This document shows, piece by piece, positions 12,101 to 22,895 of a DNA stretch of 64,000 nucleotides; within the stretch, counting starts at the first letter, position 1; the number at the start of each line of letters is the position of its first letter. The stretch lies in assembly GCA_948099385.1 (NCBI GenBank), contig CANUEZ040000103.1:7240501-7304500 (forward strand), written 5' to 3'. This stretch comes from Fasciola hepatica (lineage: Eukaryota; Platyhelminthes; Trematoda; Plagiorchiida; Fasciolidae). Both the position numbers and the translations under genes were made by a program. Under the pieces are notes generated by a model, which had not been told where the DNA came from, searched no databases, and saw only the letters and a list, made by a program, of their open reading frames with translations.

Positions 12101-14250
12101 ACGATGGCGCGACTGGTTACACAGCCTGGATCAACTTGGTGAGATCAAAACACAAAGGTGCTTGACAGGAATCATGTGCACAGACGAGGCCCAACTCTAC
12201 TTGTTTTCTGATGCACATAGATAAAGCTACGGAATGGAGGATTACGGCTGCTGGGTAAAAGAAAATGGTGGCCGGCACAGCCAGATATTATTCGCAAATG
12301 CGAGGGTGGCTCCACTGAAACCGGTGTCCATTGCGAGGCTGGAACTGACGGCAGCAGTATTGATCGTGGAAGCAGGGATGCTAATTAGGAAATTCTTCAT
12401 TCCGATAAACCGAGAACCGAATTTTTGGACGGATTCGTCTACGGTACTTCATTACATAAACAACAGAACCACTCGTTTTAACACTTTCGTGGCCAACAGA
12501 CCCTCTTTATTCCACGAGTCGACTAAAACCGGTCGATGGCACCATGTACAATCCGCCTGCAGCTCAACCGACCTCTACTCAATAGGCCTGAAAACACCAG
12601 AAAGGTTGCTGATGTGGACAATGAGACCGGACTTTTAACTGCAGCCAAAGAGGTGTGGCCAACGCCACTAATACCTCAGCCTTATGATGGCGATATCGAG
12701 ACCGAAAGACTGACACTGGCTACAAACTTCACGAGAAAAGTAGGCATAGTAAAAAAACTGTGCCACTTCCTCGAATGGATGAAAATTTTGAAGGCCGTTG
12801 CCCGCGGATACGATACAAAGTTCTCTCACTGATTTTGAAATGCAAGCGACCACAGAACACATTGAATGTGAGGAAGTACTACCGGGCGAGCTGAACCAAG
12901 CCGAAACTGACGTTCTACGCCTACTACAACTAGACGCCCCGTTCGAGACCCGCGAGCGAGTCAGGATAGGTGACAACACCAAAGGAAGCAGGCCGTTGTA
13001 CAGCAGTATCCAACGACTGAACCCCATACAAACCAACGGACTACTGAAAGTTAAAGAGCGGCTGACGAATTCAAATCCAGAATACAAAGCAAAATACCCC
13101 GTAACAGTCCCTGGTGACCACTACAAAACGAGAAGCCTGAGAGACAATGTACATCGAGAAGAAGGACGCTCAGGTTTGCACCACTTGTTGAACAATATGC
13201 GCCGACAATTTTGGGTGACAAAAGGACCAGCGACGGTCAAGCGAGTCATAGGCAACTGCATCACTTGTCATCGCCGGAGGGTGGTAGCAGGCCAACAAAT
13301 GATGGCCCACTTCCAGCTGTGAGAGTTCAACCGGGATGGTGCCCGTTCGTGGAAATTGGCGTCGGCTGCTTTGGCTTGTTACTTCTACCACTGCCTGATA
13401 ACATGTTTACAATGCAGATCGGCCCATCTTGAAGTAAGGCATAATGTGATCAACGATTCATCTCTAATGGCCCTTCGGAGGTTCATCTCGGGGCGCCCCC
13501 AAGAGCGTATACTCAGACAATGGCTCGAACTTCGTTGGAGCTCATGAAGAGTTGGAGAAACGGTGGAACCTCCTGGACCACGCCAAAATACAAAACAAAA
13601 CCGTAGCAAAGGGGATAGAATGGCACTTCAACCCATCTTATGGGACTCGTCGCCGTGGCGTTTGTGAAAGGCTGACTTGATCAAATGGGAAAATACTCGC
13701 GGCCCTGAACTCACAACAAAACCTCAATGACGAGACGCTCACTACTTTAATAACAAAAGTAGAACGCATAATGATCAACGGACCACTGGTGCCGATCGTC
13801 TCAGACCCGGAGGGCGAACTAGATCTCACATCCAACGACCTGTTTTTACCGCGGTCAAGCGTAGGAACAATCACACCGAAAACCTTACGTGGAACGTACA
13901 TCTTAGAATGGAAAGAAGTGAACAACGTGGCACAGGCTTTCTGAAAACGTTTGACGAGGGAGTAATTACCGACACTGTAGGTTTGGCAAAAGTGGACCTC
14001 CAAAAAGAGGTCGTACAGACATGGCAATGTGGTCATCCTCGTGGAGAGCCACTTACATAAAGACGATTAGCCGGTTGAGGTGATCTAGGACTGCTGTGAA
14101 GAAATCAATGGCCTCGTGCGCACGGCGGTGGCGAGAACGAACAAAAGAGACGTATTGCGAGATATCCGTTTGTATGAAGGTGGCAATGGCTAGGGCTAAG
14201 TTGACGCTACGGACCAAACTGAAACCAAGTTTACTGATACCAACTGGAGA
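9150..14250 (+). pseudogene. BEL-2: decayed gag-pol polyprotein gene
   Basis: This is a broken homologue of the BEL-1 polyprotein, in the same domain order. Gag appears at about 9650-10030 (MQNCGISLNHPGYWSDLNAL against MQNCSIALDHLGYRADLDAM in BEL-1). The aspartic protease is at about 10460-10580 (FADSGSDTTLV). Reverse transcriptase is at about 11340-11720, with the catalytic YVDD changed to YVNN. RNase H and its flank (FWTDSSTVLHYINN) are at about 12300-12530. The integrase zinc region is at about 13140-13300 (CITCHRRR), with the integrase core beyond. Many stops and frameshifts occur and the RT active site is lost, so the gene cannot make a working protein. It is older or faster-decaying than its LTR core suggests. 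Confidence 0.88.
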
Positions 14251-14941
14251 TGAATTTATTTATTTATTGCTCCCGCATTCTCCCGTAAGCCCCAACCCGT
14301 CACAATGTCTCTGAAGTATATTTGTGTATAATTTCATGCGATGTTCACGATTCACAGTGGAGTTGATTGTCGAAACCCTAGTCCATCACACGACACGACA
14401 TGGTTCGTGCAGTAGCGGAAACTCATGACCAAGCACTTGACCGTTTGTAGGAATATCTCTATTTCCGAGACTCCTTATTTGTACTATTATTCAACTTGTG
14501 TTCAAGTGGGCATAAGTTATGAGTGCATCATAATTTTATTGTGACAACACTACACGTTGAACATCTAACGTTCCAGTACTCTGTGGCCATCTTACTTTTT
14601 CATCGAGAATTCTCAGTCTTCCTCTTGCCACTCATTTTACTCTTGTTCGGTGAGCCTTTTTCTCCACATTTTGTGATTTGTCTACGCATCGCAATCACAT
14701 CGAAGTCCTTTTTCTTATACGGATAGTGTCATATCAATCTCAGAAGAAACGCTAAGATATCGGGGTATGGAGCATAACCCCCAAAAAAACCTGCAAGCGT
14801 GTCTGCAACTGGTCACCGATAGATGGAGCCCATGGTAACCTACGTATGCACTGACTTAAGGGCCAACATGGGTTAGGGCGTATATGTACCTTTATTTACC
14901 CTTTGGATGTTCACCGTTTCATGGAAGGATTTGGTGGGCAG
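14251..14941 (+). other. BEL-2: 3' non-coding region and polypurine tract
   Basis: I see no gene in this stretch. It ends with GGATTTGGTGGGCAG at 14927-14941, directly before the 3' LTR. BEL-1 has GGATTTTGGTGGGCGG at the same place, so this is the polypurine tract for plus-strand priming. The retention of the tract in a dead element is expected of a genomic fossil. Confidence 0.65.
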
Positions 14942-15325
14942 TGTAAGTACATTTGTGGAAATCGCCCCTGGCCGTTGTCACATACTTGTATTGTTGAGGC
15001 TATGTTATCTATCTCATTGATCCTCGAACAATTACAGCATGCATCAATCACCGCACTCCAACATTTGTTTGTATTTCGCTCACGTGAAGTGACATAATTT
15101 TGATTCGAACTCGGACTGCCGTGACGGTGGTATCTGACATCGACATTTGTTGAACTCTGGTACTCGTTGCTAGACGTTGCGGCCGTACAGTTTGGGCTTG
15201 TACGCATTGATATATGCGTATAATTTGGTAATCCAGTACCGTGAAAACTACAAATCAATCTTGTTCTGGTGTTGGGGTTCGTTTGAATTGGCAGCGCGTT
15301 AATCACAGTCGGAATAGCCGTAACA
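14942..15325 (+). repeat. BEL-2 3' LTR
   Basis: It starts TGTAAGTACA after the polypurine tract and ends CCGTAACA, giving 384 bases. The core is nearly identical to that of the 5' LTR at 8716-9100. The first bases (TGTAA, then GTGGAAATC and CCCC) and the last bases resemble those of the BEL-1 LTR, but the core does not. Confidence 0.88.
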
Positions 15326-15575
15326 ATGGTGACATCCCGCAGTGAAAGGTGATACGGTGGGAGGCGATAGGATCAAGGACAGAATGGGCATGTGTGCATA
15401 CCGCGGTAGGGTGATGAAGTGGAAAGTGGTAACAGATAATATGCAAAGGTGAGCGTACCGTGAGAAACAAGGATGCAGAGCATGCAATCTCCAACCGACA
15501 CTATTGGGTGCCGTAGTCCGAGGATGGCGAGAGCGTGCGATCCGAAACAGGTGTTAGTGGGTAGGACTGACCTTG
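15326..15575 (-). mobile_element. CR1-B: middle piece of the 3' UTR between two BEL elements
   Basis: Its reverse complement matches CR1-D at about 57050-57305, including CCCATTCTGTCCTTG and the words around GGATCGCA. It continues on the other side of BEL-1 at 22187 and on the other side of BEL-2 at 8715. The last five bases, CCTTG at 15571-15575, are the left copy of the BEL-1 target duplication. Confidence 0.8.
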
Positions 15576-15957
15576 TGTTACGAACGTTTGAGCAATGCGT
15601 AGCCAAATTCGCAACGGATCCCGAAATCAGAAGGCGATTATCCGTGATAATTCTACGATACTAGATTATTAAAATAAACAATGACATAAACAATATACAA
15701 ACCTCAATAATACGATCACAAAGTCTCAACAACGAGAAACCGAATAGCAGCGTGTGAGCAGACAGCACGTGCGTCACGCAGGTCCTGAACAATGATGTGC
15801 CAAAATAGCGCTCTGGGCGCGAACAAACAACAATTGGTCCAGAAAAACAACCAGTTCGTAAAGACAGGTCAATAGTGTATGGAAATGAGTGATGTTGGGA
15901 AAAAACACTGAATCGCGAGGGGGAAAAAAGGGGGATTTTCCACGACCGGCTGTTACA
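15576..15957 (-). repeat. BEL-1 3' LTR
   Basis: On the plus strand it runs from TGTTACGAACG to GGCTGTTACA, so on the element's own strand it starts TGTAACAG and ends GTAACA. It is a direct repeat of 21802-22181. Two extra G in the run near 15920 are the only difference seen. Confidence 0.95.
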
Positions 15958-16563
15958 CCGCCCACCAAAATCCTCCTGGATCCTTAGCAGAGTCAAAGGT
16001 TCGGTATAAAGGTACTGATTCTTCCTACCTACCTAGGCCCTGCTGTCAGTGCGCGCGTCTAATGCTCTTCGTCGACGTTCTACTACTGGTGGCACCTAAC
16101 CCATTGGCTACATAGAAGTGAGGCTAGTCTACATCTTCCACGAGACCAAATGACCGATGGCGGGCGTGAAAGGTCACATAGACGTTGTCCTCGTAAAGGG
16201 CCATCCGGTCCTGGATGTACGTGCTTGAGTGTGTGTGTGTGTGTGCGTGTGTGTGTGTGCCGGGGTTACAATGAAATCACAGGTATGACTACACATCAAA
16301 GGAGGACTTTCTGCAATGTCAACAAAAGACCGCGTGGCAAGAAAAACGAGTAAATGTAGCATGTATGTGTGACCTGAGCTCCGCTACTTCCACATATGCA
16401 AGGGGCATTCGGTAGCGTCAACAAAAAGCAAACAAAGAACACTGTCACATGTATGATGGGTTTACGGGATGTAGAGTGCGTCGTGCATGCGTGTTTGACG
16501 GAGATTGTGTGGTAAATATGGTGTTTCTTTATCCACCGCGATTACTGGTGTGAAAAAGGTTTA
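15958..16563 (-). other. BEL-1: polypurine tract and 3' non-coding region with GT repeat
   Basis: On the minus strand, AGGATTTTGGTGGGCGG directly precedes the 3' LTR (plus-strand 15958-15974) and is the polypurine tract. The remaining roughly 590 bases up to the stop codon hold no gene. They include a GT microsatellite at about 16229-16259. Open frames of 60 to 67 codons over the repeat are artefacts. Confidence 0.75.
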
Positions 16564-19500
16564 CTAGGCCACAGGGTTATCAGCTCCTCCGTCTTCGCTC
16601 TCGAGTAGGTTAATACTGCGTATGTCACGAATGAGCACTCCGTTAGCTGTCTTCACCTTCACCGTTCTTATCATTTCGTCAGTGCTTTTGATGGTTTCCG
16701 TAACTACTCCCAAAGACCAAGCGCTGAAATGTGCGCGTTCGTCGGCGATCATAACCACGTCCCCAACTTTGAATGGTCTTGTTTTGGCCAGCCACTTCTG
16801 TCGAGTCTGCAAAGCCGGTAGGTACTCCCGTAGCCATCGCCTCCAGAAGACCTTGGCCAGATAGTTCGCTTGCTTCCACCCGTGGAGGTAGCTCCCACGA
16901 AGGTTTACCGGCCCTTGGAAACCCTCGTTCGACCTTAACGTCAATAAGTCGTTCGGGGTGAGCGCCAGGTGGGTGGGGTCGCCGTTCAATACTGGAACCA
17001 GGGGGCGGTTGTTCAGGATTCGCTCCACCTCAGTCATGACGGTGTTCAGCGTCTCGTCGTCGGGCGGCTGCTGCTCCATGATTGACAGCAATATCCGTCT
17101 GGCTGACCGGATCATGCGTTCCCATATGCCGCCTCGGTGACTGGCCTGTGGGGGGTTGAAATGCCATCGTATGCCGTAGGCCACGGTTCGATTCTGCAGT
17201 TCGTCCCTGTTTATGTTCTTGTGCCAACGCTGCAATTCCCGTTGAGCGCCCACAAAGTTCGATCCATTATCTGAGTATATATCGGCCGGTACGCCTCTTC
17301 GGTTGATAAATCTTTGCAAGGCCCGTAGAAACGAATCGGTCGTCATCGAATGTGCGACTTCTAGGTGTACCGCACGTGATTTCATGCACGTCATGATACA
17401 TCCGGATCGCTTTTCTAATCTTTTCCCGCACTTGATCCACAAGGGCCCGAAATAGTCCAACCCGGTGTCACTGAACGGCCACCAGCCCGTAGTCACCCTG
17501 CATTCTGGTAGTGGGGCCATGAGTTGTTTGCCTGCTGTGGCATTGCGTCTCCTGCATTGCACACACCGTCGGATTACGCGTTTTACAGTCTCTCGTCCTC
17601 GCAACAACCAAAGACGCTTTCGGATGACGCTCGTCACGTGACTTTCCCCGGCATGTCCCTCCATGGCGTGGACGTGTTGAATCATTAGCTCTACTACAGG
17701 TTGTCTCGCAGGCAGCAGTATAGGATACTTTGTGTCGAAGTTCAGGTGGGCGTTGGTCAGCCTACCATCCACCCGCAGCAGTCCGTTGATGAGTTTGGGG
17801 TTTAAACGCTTCAGCTCGCCTCTTGGAGATGGCATGTCTTCATTGGTCGGCCCCACTTCTTCCGCCCTCTTGAGTTCTTGGGCGAAAGCCTCGCGTTGTA
17901 TCATTCTGAAAATATCGTACTCTGCCGCTTGTAGCTCATCGGGACCTATCGGACCGACCCGTATCCGGCCTGAGGAGCGTAGCCCTTTCATGACTAGTAA
18001 ATTTCTCCTGAACCTGGTTAACCAAACTAGCGAACGAAATGTCTTCATCCAGGAAGAAAACCTGACCAGTCGCGATAGAAAGGACGACGCTTCGACGACG
18101 TTGGTTGCAATCACTACGCCTTTGATCTCCAGTTCCAATTCCGTAGGGGGTTTTAATTCGAACACGGGCCAGTCCTGTTTGGGCAATTGCAGGAAGTTTG
18201 GCCCTCTCGTCCACGTGTCCAGTTGCCTGAAGTTGTTCGCACCTCGGGAGCACAGGTCGGCCGGATTATCGCCAGACCTGACATGACTCCACTGGTGCGT
18301 GGCTGATTCATCGTGGATAATCGTGAGCCGGTTAGTAACGAAGGTACTAAACCGGCTCCGTACGTTGTTAATGTAGTAAAGTACTATCGTTGAATCCGTC
18401 CAGAAGCTCACCGACCAAATGTAGAGATCGAAACATCTCTTCACAGCTTGCACCACCCTGAATGCCAACACGGCTGCGCTGAGTTCAAGGCGTGGGATTG
18501 AGACCGACTTCAGTGGGGCAACGCGGGCTTTGGCGAACAGGATCCTCGTGGTATATTGTCCATCTCCTGCGCACCATCGTCCGTACACCACAGCTCCATA
18601 ACCGACTTCGGATGCATCGGAAAAAGCATGTAGTTCTCCAGTCCGTGTCGTATGGCCAGGAGTCAAACATCGTGGGATTCTTATGTCCCCTAATTTTTTC
18701 AAGGTGTTCAAAAATTCTTCCCAGTCCAGCCGGTCCCCTCGGTCCAGTGACTGGTCCCAATCAACTTTCTTACGGCACAGCCGCTGCAGCAAGATCTTTC
18801 CGGGTAGCAGCCATGGTGAGACGAAACCGAGCGGGTCGAACAAACTTGAGACGGCAGATAGTATGCCACGACGGGTTATTGGCAGCTCGGGAACCTTCAG
18901 TTCAAAAACAAAATCGTCCGTTTCCGCGTCCCATTGTATCCCTAAAGTGCGCTCGGTAGGAAGTGGAGAGCCGTCCAAATCTCTTACCCTTTCGGCCTTT
19001 TCGTGATACGGGATGACCTCCAGCACTTCTGAAGCGTTCGACATCCATTTAGTTAGATGGAAGCCGCCCTCTTCCAGCAATCTCGTCAGACCCCTGAACT
19101 GCTCTAGAGCTGATTCCACATCATCGAATGACCCAAGGTAATCGTCGACGTAGAAGTTCTTGCTGACGCTTTCTACCACCGTCCGATGTACTAGATCGCC
19201 ATGTTTGTTCGCTGATTCTCGGAGGGCGTAGTTTGCACAAAATGGTGACGATATGGCTCCGAAGGGGTGGACGGTCATCCTATAATTCACCACTGTGTTG
19301 TCCCGGTCGCTCCCTTCCCACCACAGGAAACGCAAAGCATCTCGTTCTCCTACCGGAATCTTCACCTGATGGAACATTTCCCTAATGTCAGCAGACAAAG
19401 CCACTTTACCCACTCTGAAACGGCACAAAACATCGATCAGTGGTGTGGTCCAGTCAGGCCCCTGTAGTAGGCGATCGTTTAACGACTTGCCCTGGAACTT

Positions 19501-21759
19501 GGCCGCGCAGTCGAAAACCACCCGCAGTTTATTGGGTTTCTTGGGGTTGATAACCGGATGGTGAGGTAGATACCAGATACCCCTTTTGCTGTCGGTGTTG
19601 GCAGGCACTTTTTCAACGTAACCGAGGGCCTCGTTTCGCTTCATCAAATCCGCGTATCGTTCCCACAGATTCTGGTCTCGAATGAAGCGTTCCTTTAGTC
19701 GTAGTAATCGTTGGAGAACATAATTTCTGTTGTCATTCCACGGGTCGACCGGTGTGCGCCATGGGAGGGGAACCTCGAACTGTTTTTCGAGGCCTCTAGT
19801 GCCTTGCCGCACCGTTTGTAGGGCGAAGTGATCCTCTTGAGACAACGTCGGTCTTTCGTCTCCAATGTCATGAAACTCCTTTTCATAAAGCCGTTGCAGA
19901 TGATACTCTATGCGGTCCGTTTCGGCGGATAAGTAATTCACGGAACCGCGCACCCCTACTGGACCGTATAACATCCATCCCAGAGCCGTGCGTGCGGCAT
20001 AAGGTGCCTGGCGGTCGCCCACTCTTTGGTCAAGCACCCAATGCGCCTCTGGCACGTCGCATCCGATGAGGAGATCCACCTCATCATCTTCCCAGTCTAC
20101 AACGGTTATATCCTGCAGGTGGGGCCACCGAGTCAAGATTGCGTTCACCGACCTTGGTGCTCGCATGGGGAGATCCGCTAACGTGAATGCCTCCGTTGGT
20201 TCAATTTCCTCGTTAGTGTCTAGAGAGATGAGTTGCAGCCTTAATCTACCGGCAGTCATTACCTGTGTTCCGCCCACCGTGCTCACTGCTAACGACGTCG
20301 CACCTTTAGCCAGTTGGTGTTTGTCGGCAAACCGCTCTTTCACTAAAGTGGTGTCGGATCCACTATCAACGAAAGCCAACGCCTTGACTATCCCAGTCGG
20401 AGTCACTACTCCCACGGCCACTACGCCTAAACGTACCGGTTTACTGGCAGATTGTGAAGTTGAACAAATCACGCTGGGCTTGGCACTCGCCTCGGATATG
20501 GTTACTCTCGCCTGATGCAGCAGCCGATGGTGTCTGCCCGTGCAGCCCTCGTGACCACATCGATTCCTTGTTCTACAGGCTGCTGCCCGGTGCGTGGTGT
20601 TGAGACAGATGAAACATGCTCCTGCCATCCTCGCCATTCCCCACCGTTCGTCTATTGTGGCGTTGCCGAACTTGGGGCACTCTGGTAGGCCATGGCTAGT
20701 ACCACAGGATCTGCAATTTGGTTTCGCCGTAGCATCTCGTGAAATGACGTGGGTGTTGGTCCAAGGCTGGTACTTTGGATATTCTCGCACAGGGGTTTGG
20801 ACTTGGCTAGTACCGGGCTTGTTTGCTCGGTTGCTGTCCCGGATGAGTCGGCCGAATCTGCTGTCAGCTATCTTCGTCTGCCTGTCTAAGTATTCAGTCA
20901 GGTCTTCGAAGTTGGCTTCTCTGTCGCCTCGGCTTATCCGTTCAGCTTCTTCCGCCCACCGACCCTGTAGTTCGGGAGAGAGGTGACGGACTATGCCTTC
21001 CAAAGTGTGCATGGCGTCTAGGTCAGCCCTGTAACCTAAATGGTCGAGGGCTATTGAGCAGTTCTGCATCTTGATCACCAGGTCGGCCATGGTGTAGACG
21101 TCGCCCTTGGTTCTCTTTGCCTCTGCCATCACGCCCTCTATTAGGTTACGGGCTACTTTGAAAGGTTGGCCAAACAAGTCCCTCAGAATCTTTCTTGCCC
21201 TTGTGTAGCCTTGTTCTGGATCGAGCATGGTGCACCCGTCGATAGCTTCTCGCGCTCGGCCTCGGCAGTAGTGAGTAAGGTAAAGAAGCCTTTGCCCAGG
21301 GTCGGTTACCTTGTTTTCGACGAACGTCTCGAACTGTTTGACAAACTTGCAGTATTGCTCAGCTCGTCCGTCGAAAACCGTTAACTCCACTCTAGGCAGA
21401 TCGATCGATGGTGGTTTGTATTCGGCGACCGGCGTGGGGTTCCCTACCTTATTGCACTCTAACCTATCGGAAGTGTCGAAGTCACTGGTCTCATGCTCTC
21501 GTTGTTTCTGTGTACACTTCTCTGCTTCATGCGCCTGTAGTCTAGCCGAAAGTAACTGTTGCTCTAGTTCTAGTATTCTCAGCTTATATAAATCGACATC
21601 CTTACGATCAATATTGCTTTCAATAACACATGAGCTAGCACTGACAGGACTAGGCGATCTAGCATTAACTAAAGAATCATATGTACCCAAAACCTCCCCA
21701 GAGACTTGCCGCATTACTTCCTGTCCGGGTTCGACTGCTTTTGATCCTTTTCTTGGCAT
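16564..21759 (-). CDS. BEL-1 Gag-Pol polyprotein (Gag, protease, RT, RNase H, integrase)
   Basis: One open frame of 1,731 codons encodes all proteins needed for retrotransposition. The frame is open upstream into the LTR, but I choose the ATG at 21757-21759 (MPRKGSKA), the first outside the LTR region. Approximate domains: Gag with the DUF1759-type block (115-300); two zinc motifs starting CFIC and ending in a CGHEGC stretch (378-412); aspartic protease DSGSDTTLV (about 461-470); reverse transcriptase with YVDD (about 870); RNase H with FSDAS (about 1045) and FWTDST (about 1120); integrase zinc region ending CVQC (1360-1400). The integrase catalytic residues lie in LDYFGP (1430), SDNGSNF (1497) and IWERM (1545). 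A C-terminal DUF5641-type region follows (about 1627-1720). No stop or frameshift is seen, and every catalytic motif checked is present. Confidence 0.95.
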   Translation of the reverse strand: MPRKGSKAVEPGQEVMRQVSGEVLGTYDSLVNARSPSPVSASSCVIESNIDRKDVDLYKLRILELEQQLLSARLQAHEAEKCTQKQREHETSDFDTSDRLECNKVGNPTPVAEYKPPSIDLPRVELTVFDGRAEQYCKFVKQFETFVENKVTDPGQRLLYLTHYCRGRAREAIDGCTMLDPEQGYTRARKILRDLFGQPFKVARNLIEGVMAEAKRTKGDVYTMADLVIKMQNCSIALDHLGYRADLDAMHTLEGIVRHLSPELQGRWAEEAERISRGDREANFEDLTEYLDRQTKIADSRFGRLIRDSNRANKPGTSQVQTPVREYPKYQPWTNTHVISRDATAKPNCRSCGTSHGLPECPKFGNATIDERWGMARMAGACFICLNTTHRAAACRTRNRCGHEGCTGRHHRLLHQARVTISEASAKPSVICSTSQSASKPVRLGVVAVGVVTPTGIVKALAFVDSGSDTTLVKERFADKHQLAKGATSLAVSTVGGTQVMTAGRLRLQLISLDTNEEIEPTEAFTLADLPMRAPRSVNAILTRWPHLQDITVVDWEDDEVDLLIGCDVPEAHWVLDQRVGDRQAPYAARTALGWMLYGPVGVRGSVNYLSAETDRIEYHLQRLYEKEFHDIGDERPTLSQEDHFALQTVRQGTRGLEKQFEVPLPWRTPVDPWNDNRNYVLQRLLRLKERFIRDQNLWERYADLMKRNEALGYVEKVPANTDSKRGIWYLPHHPVINPKKPNKLRVVFDCAAKFQGKSLNDRLLQGPDWTTPLIDVLCRFRVGKVALSADIREMFHQVKIPVGERDALRFLWWEGSDRDNTVVNYRMTVHPFGAISSPFCANYALRESANKHGDLVHRTVVESVSKNFYVDDYLGSFDDVESALEQFRGLTRLLEEGGFHLTKWMSNASEVLEVIPYHEKAERVRDLDGSPLPTERTLGIQWDAETDDFVFELKVPELPITRRGILSAVSSLFDPLGFVSPWLLPGKILLQRLCRKKVDWDQSLDRGDRLDWEEFLNTLKKLGDIRIPRCLTPGHTTRTGELHAFSDASEVGYGAVVYGRWCAGDGQYTTRILFAKARVAPLKSVSIPRLELSAAVLAFRVVQAVKRCFDLYIWSVSFWTDSTIVLYYINNVRSRFSTFVTNRLTIIHDESATHQWSHVRSGDNPADLCSRGANNFRQLDTWTRGPNFLQLPKQDWPVFELKPPTELELEIKGVVIATNVVEASSFLSRLVRFSSWMKTFRSLVWLTRFRRNLLVMKGLRSSGRIRVGPIGPDELQAAEYDIFRMIQREAFAQELKRAEEVGPTNEDMPSPRGELKRLNPKLINGLLRVDGRLTNAHLNFDTKYPILLPARQPVVELMIQHVHAMEGHAGESHVTSVIRKRLWLLRGRETVKRVIRRCVQCRRRNATAGKQLMAPLPECRVTTGWWPFSDTGLDYFGPLWIKCGKRLEKRSGCIMTCMKSRAVHLEVAHSMTTDSFLRALQRFINRRGVPADIYSDNGSNFVGAQRELQRWHKNINRDELQNRTVAYGIRWHFNPPQASHRGGIWERMIRSARRILLSIMEQQPPDDETLNTVMTEVERILNNRPLVPVLNGDPTHLALTPNDLLTLRSNEGFQGPVNLRGSYLHGWKQANYLAKVFWRRWLREYLPALQTRQKWLAKTRPFKVGDVVMIADERAHFSAWSLGVVTETIKSTDEMIRTVKVKTANGVLIRDIRSINLLESEDGGADNPVA

Positions 21760-21801
21760 TTTGCGTGAATTTTCCTCGTTCCAAATAGATCTACTGAGTA
21801 T

Positions 21802-22181
21802 TGTTACGAACGTTTGAGCAATGCGTAGCCAAATTCGCAACGGATCCCGAAATCAGAAGGCGATTATCCGTGATAATTCTACGATACTAGATTATTAAAA
21901 TAAACAATGACATAAACAATATACAAACCTCAATAATACGATCACAAAGTCTCAACAACGAGAAACCGAATAGCAGCGTGTGAGCAGACAGCACGTGCGT
22001 CACGCAGGTCCTGAACAATGATGTGCCAAAATAGCGCTCTGGGCGCGAACAAACAACAATTGGTCCAGAAAAACAACCAGTTCGTAAAGACAGGTCAATA
22101 GTGTATGGAAATGAGTGATGTTGGGAAAAAACACTGAATCGCGAGGGAAAAAAGGGGGATTTTCCACGACCGGCTGTTACA
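21802..22181 (-). repeat. BEL-1 5' LTR
   Basis: This is a direct repeat of 15576-15957 and should contain the promoter and transcription start for the minus-strand element. The 42 bases between the LTR and the chosen start codon do not begin with the TGG of a standard tRNA 3'-end primer site, so I cannot name the primer. Confidence 0.95.
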
Positions 22182-22895
22182 CCTTGCGCTAGGCACCCAA
22201 CCTAAAGAACACTTCGTGAGGTGAACACACGAGGTGTGATCCATTAGCCTAATTACGCTCGCCCATCGTTGCAGGCGGACTAAACGCCCAATGTCCGCCG
22301 GTCATAGCGGTAGATCCGCCCGCCCCACACCGCTGGGAGTGGCATCAGTAGTAGTTGATAATTATACAGGAGGCAAAGCGACCGGTATAGGAATTTGTGA
22401 TCCAGGATCAATTGGCCTGCACGTAAGATTTTGGAAAGCATAGCCAACGGAAACAGCGAGTGGTATACAGCCGTGTAGCAATGCAATCATGGTGCACCCG
22501 CCAAGGCGGTGGCCAGTACAGTGCCCGATATGGTAGACCATCATCGATGATCACTGGAAAGCGGAAAGGGATAGGGAAGCGCAGTTTGTGTGTACCCTAG
22601 CTGAGGAGCAACGGATACTGAGGAGAGAAAGATAATTAAGAAGATAGATAACAGATGAAAGTAAGTGAGCAACAGCTATCTTATGAAACCGGGAGGTAGG
22701 TTCGCTGTGGATGGGGAAAAACAATGGCCGTAGTTCGCGACACTGAAGACAGAGAAGTGTCGGGCATGGAGTATACCTATGAGACTATGGCACAGAGGTA
22801 GCAGGGTTACAGTGTGGGGCCTCTTTCAAAGGCCAGATCGGTGAAGACGAACTCATTGGTGAGCAACATAGCATTGGGAACTGTTAAGTGCGCGC
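22182..22895 (-). mobile_element. CR1-B: proximal 3' UTR
   Basis: The first five bases are the right copy of the BEL-1 target duplication. The reverse complement of 22187-22345 matches CR1-D at about 56915-57060 (GGAGGTGTGATCC, CATCGTTGCAG and the CACTCCCAGCGG block), so this is the beginning of the UTR just after the ORF2 stop. No gene is present. Confidence 0.75.

Larger units (their letters stand above)
8716..15325 (+). mobile_element. BEL-2: decayed BEL/Pao LTR retrotransposon
   Basis: This is a complete but dead element of about 6.6 kb with two LTRs (385 and 384 bases), a ruined gag-pol region and a polypurine tract. LTR termini TGTAA...TAACA agree with those of BEL-1. It lies inside the 3' UTR of CR1-B: sequence left of 8716 and right of 15325 joins up in the uninterrupted CR1-D UTR near 57303-57312. 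The five flanking bases are AAAGT on the left and ATGGT on the right. CR1-D carries ATAGT (as reverse complement) at the corresponding site, so a decayed 5-base target duplication is plausible but not clean. Confidence 0.85.
15576..22181 (-). mobile_element. BEL-1: intact, young BEL/Pao LTR retrotransposon
   Basis: This is a 6,606-base element on the minus strand with LTRs of 380 and 382 bases. They appear identical apart from a two-base length change in a homopolymer run. It is flanked by a perfect 5-base target duplication, CCTTG, at 15571-15575 and 22182-22186, within the usual range for BEL/Pao. The internal region holds one uninterrupted polyprotein frame. Near-identical LTRs, clean duplication and open frame together indicate recent insertion and possible current activity. 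It interrupts the 3' UTR of CR1-B. Confidence 0.95.

Noticed and set aside
17732..21817. Several plus-strand frames of 90-184 codons opposite the BEL-1 polyprotein
   Set aside because: They are shadows of the coding strand. None has its own motif.
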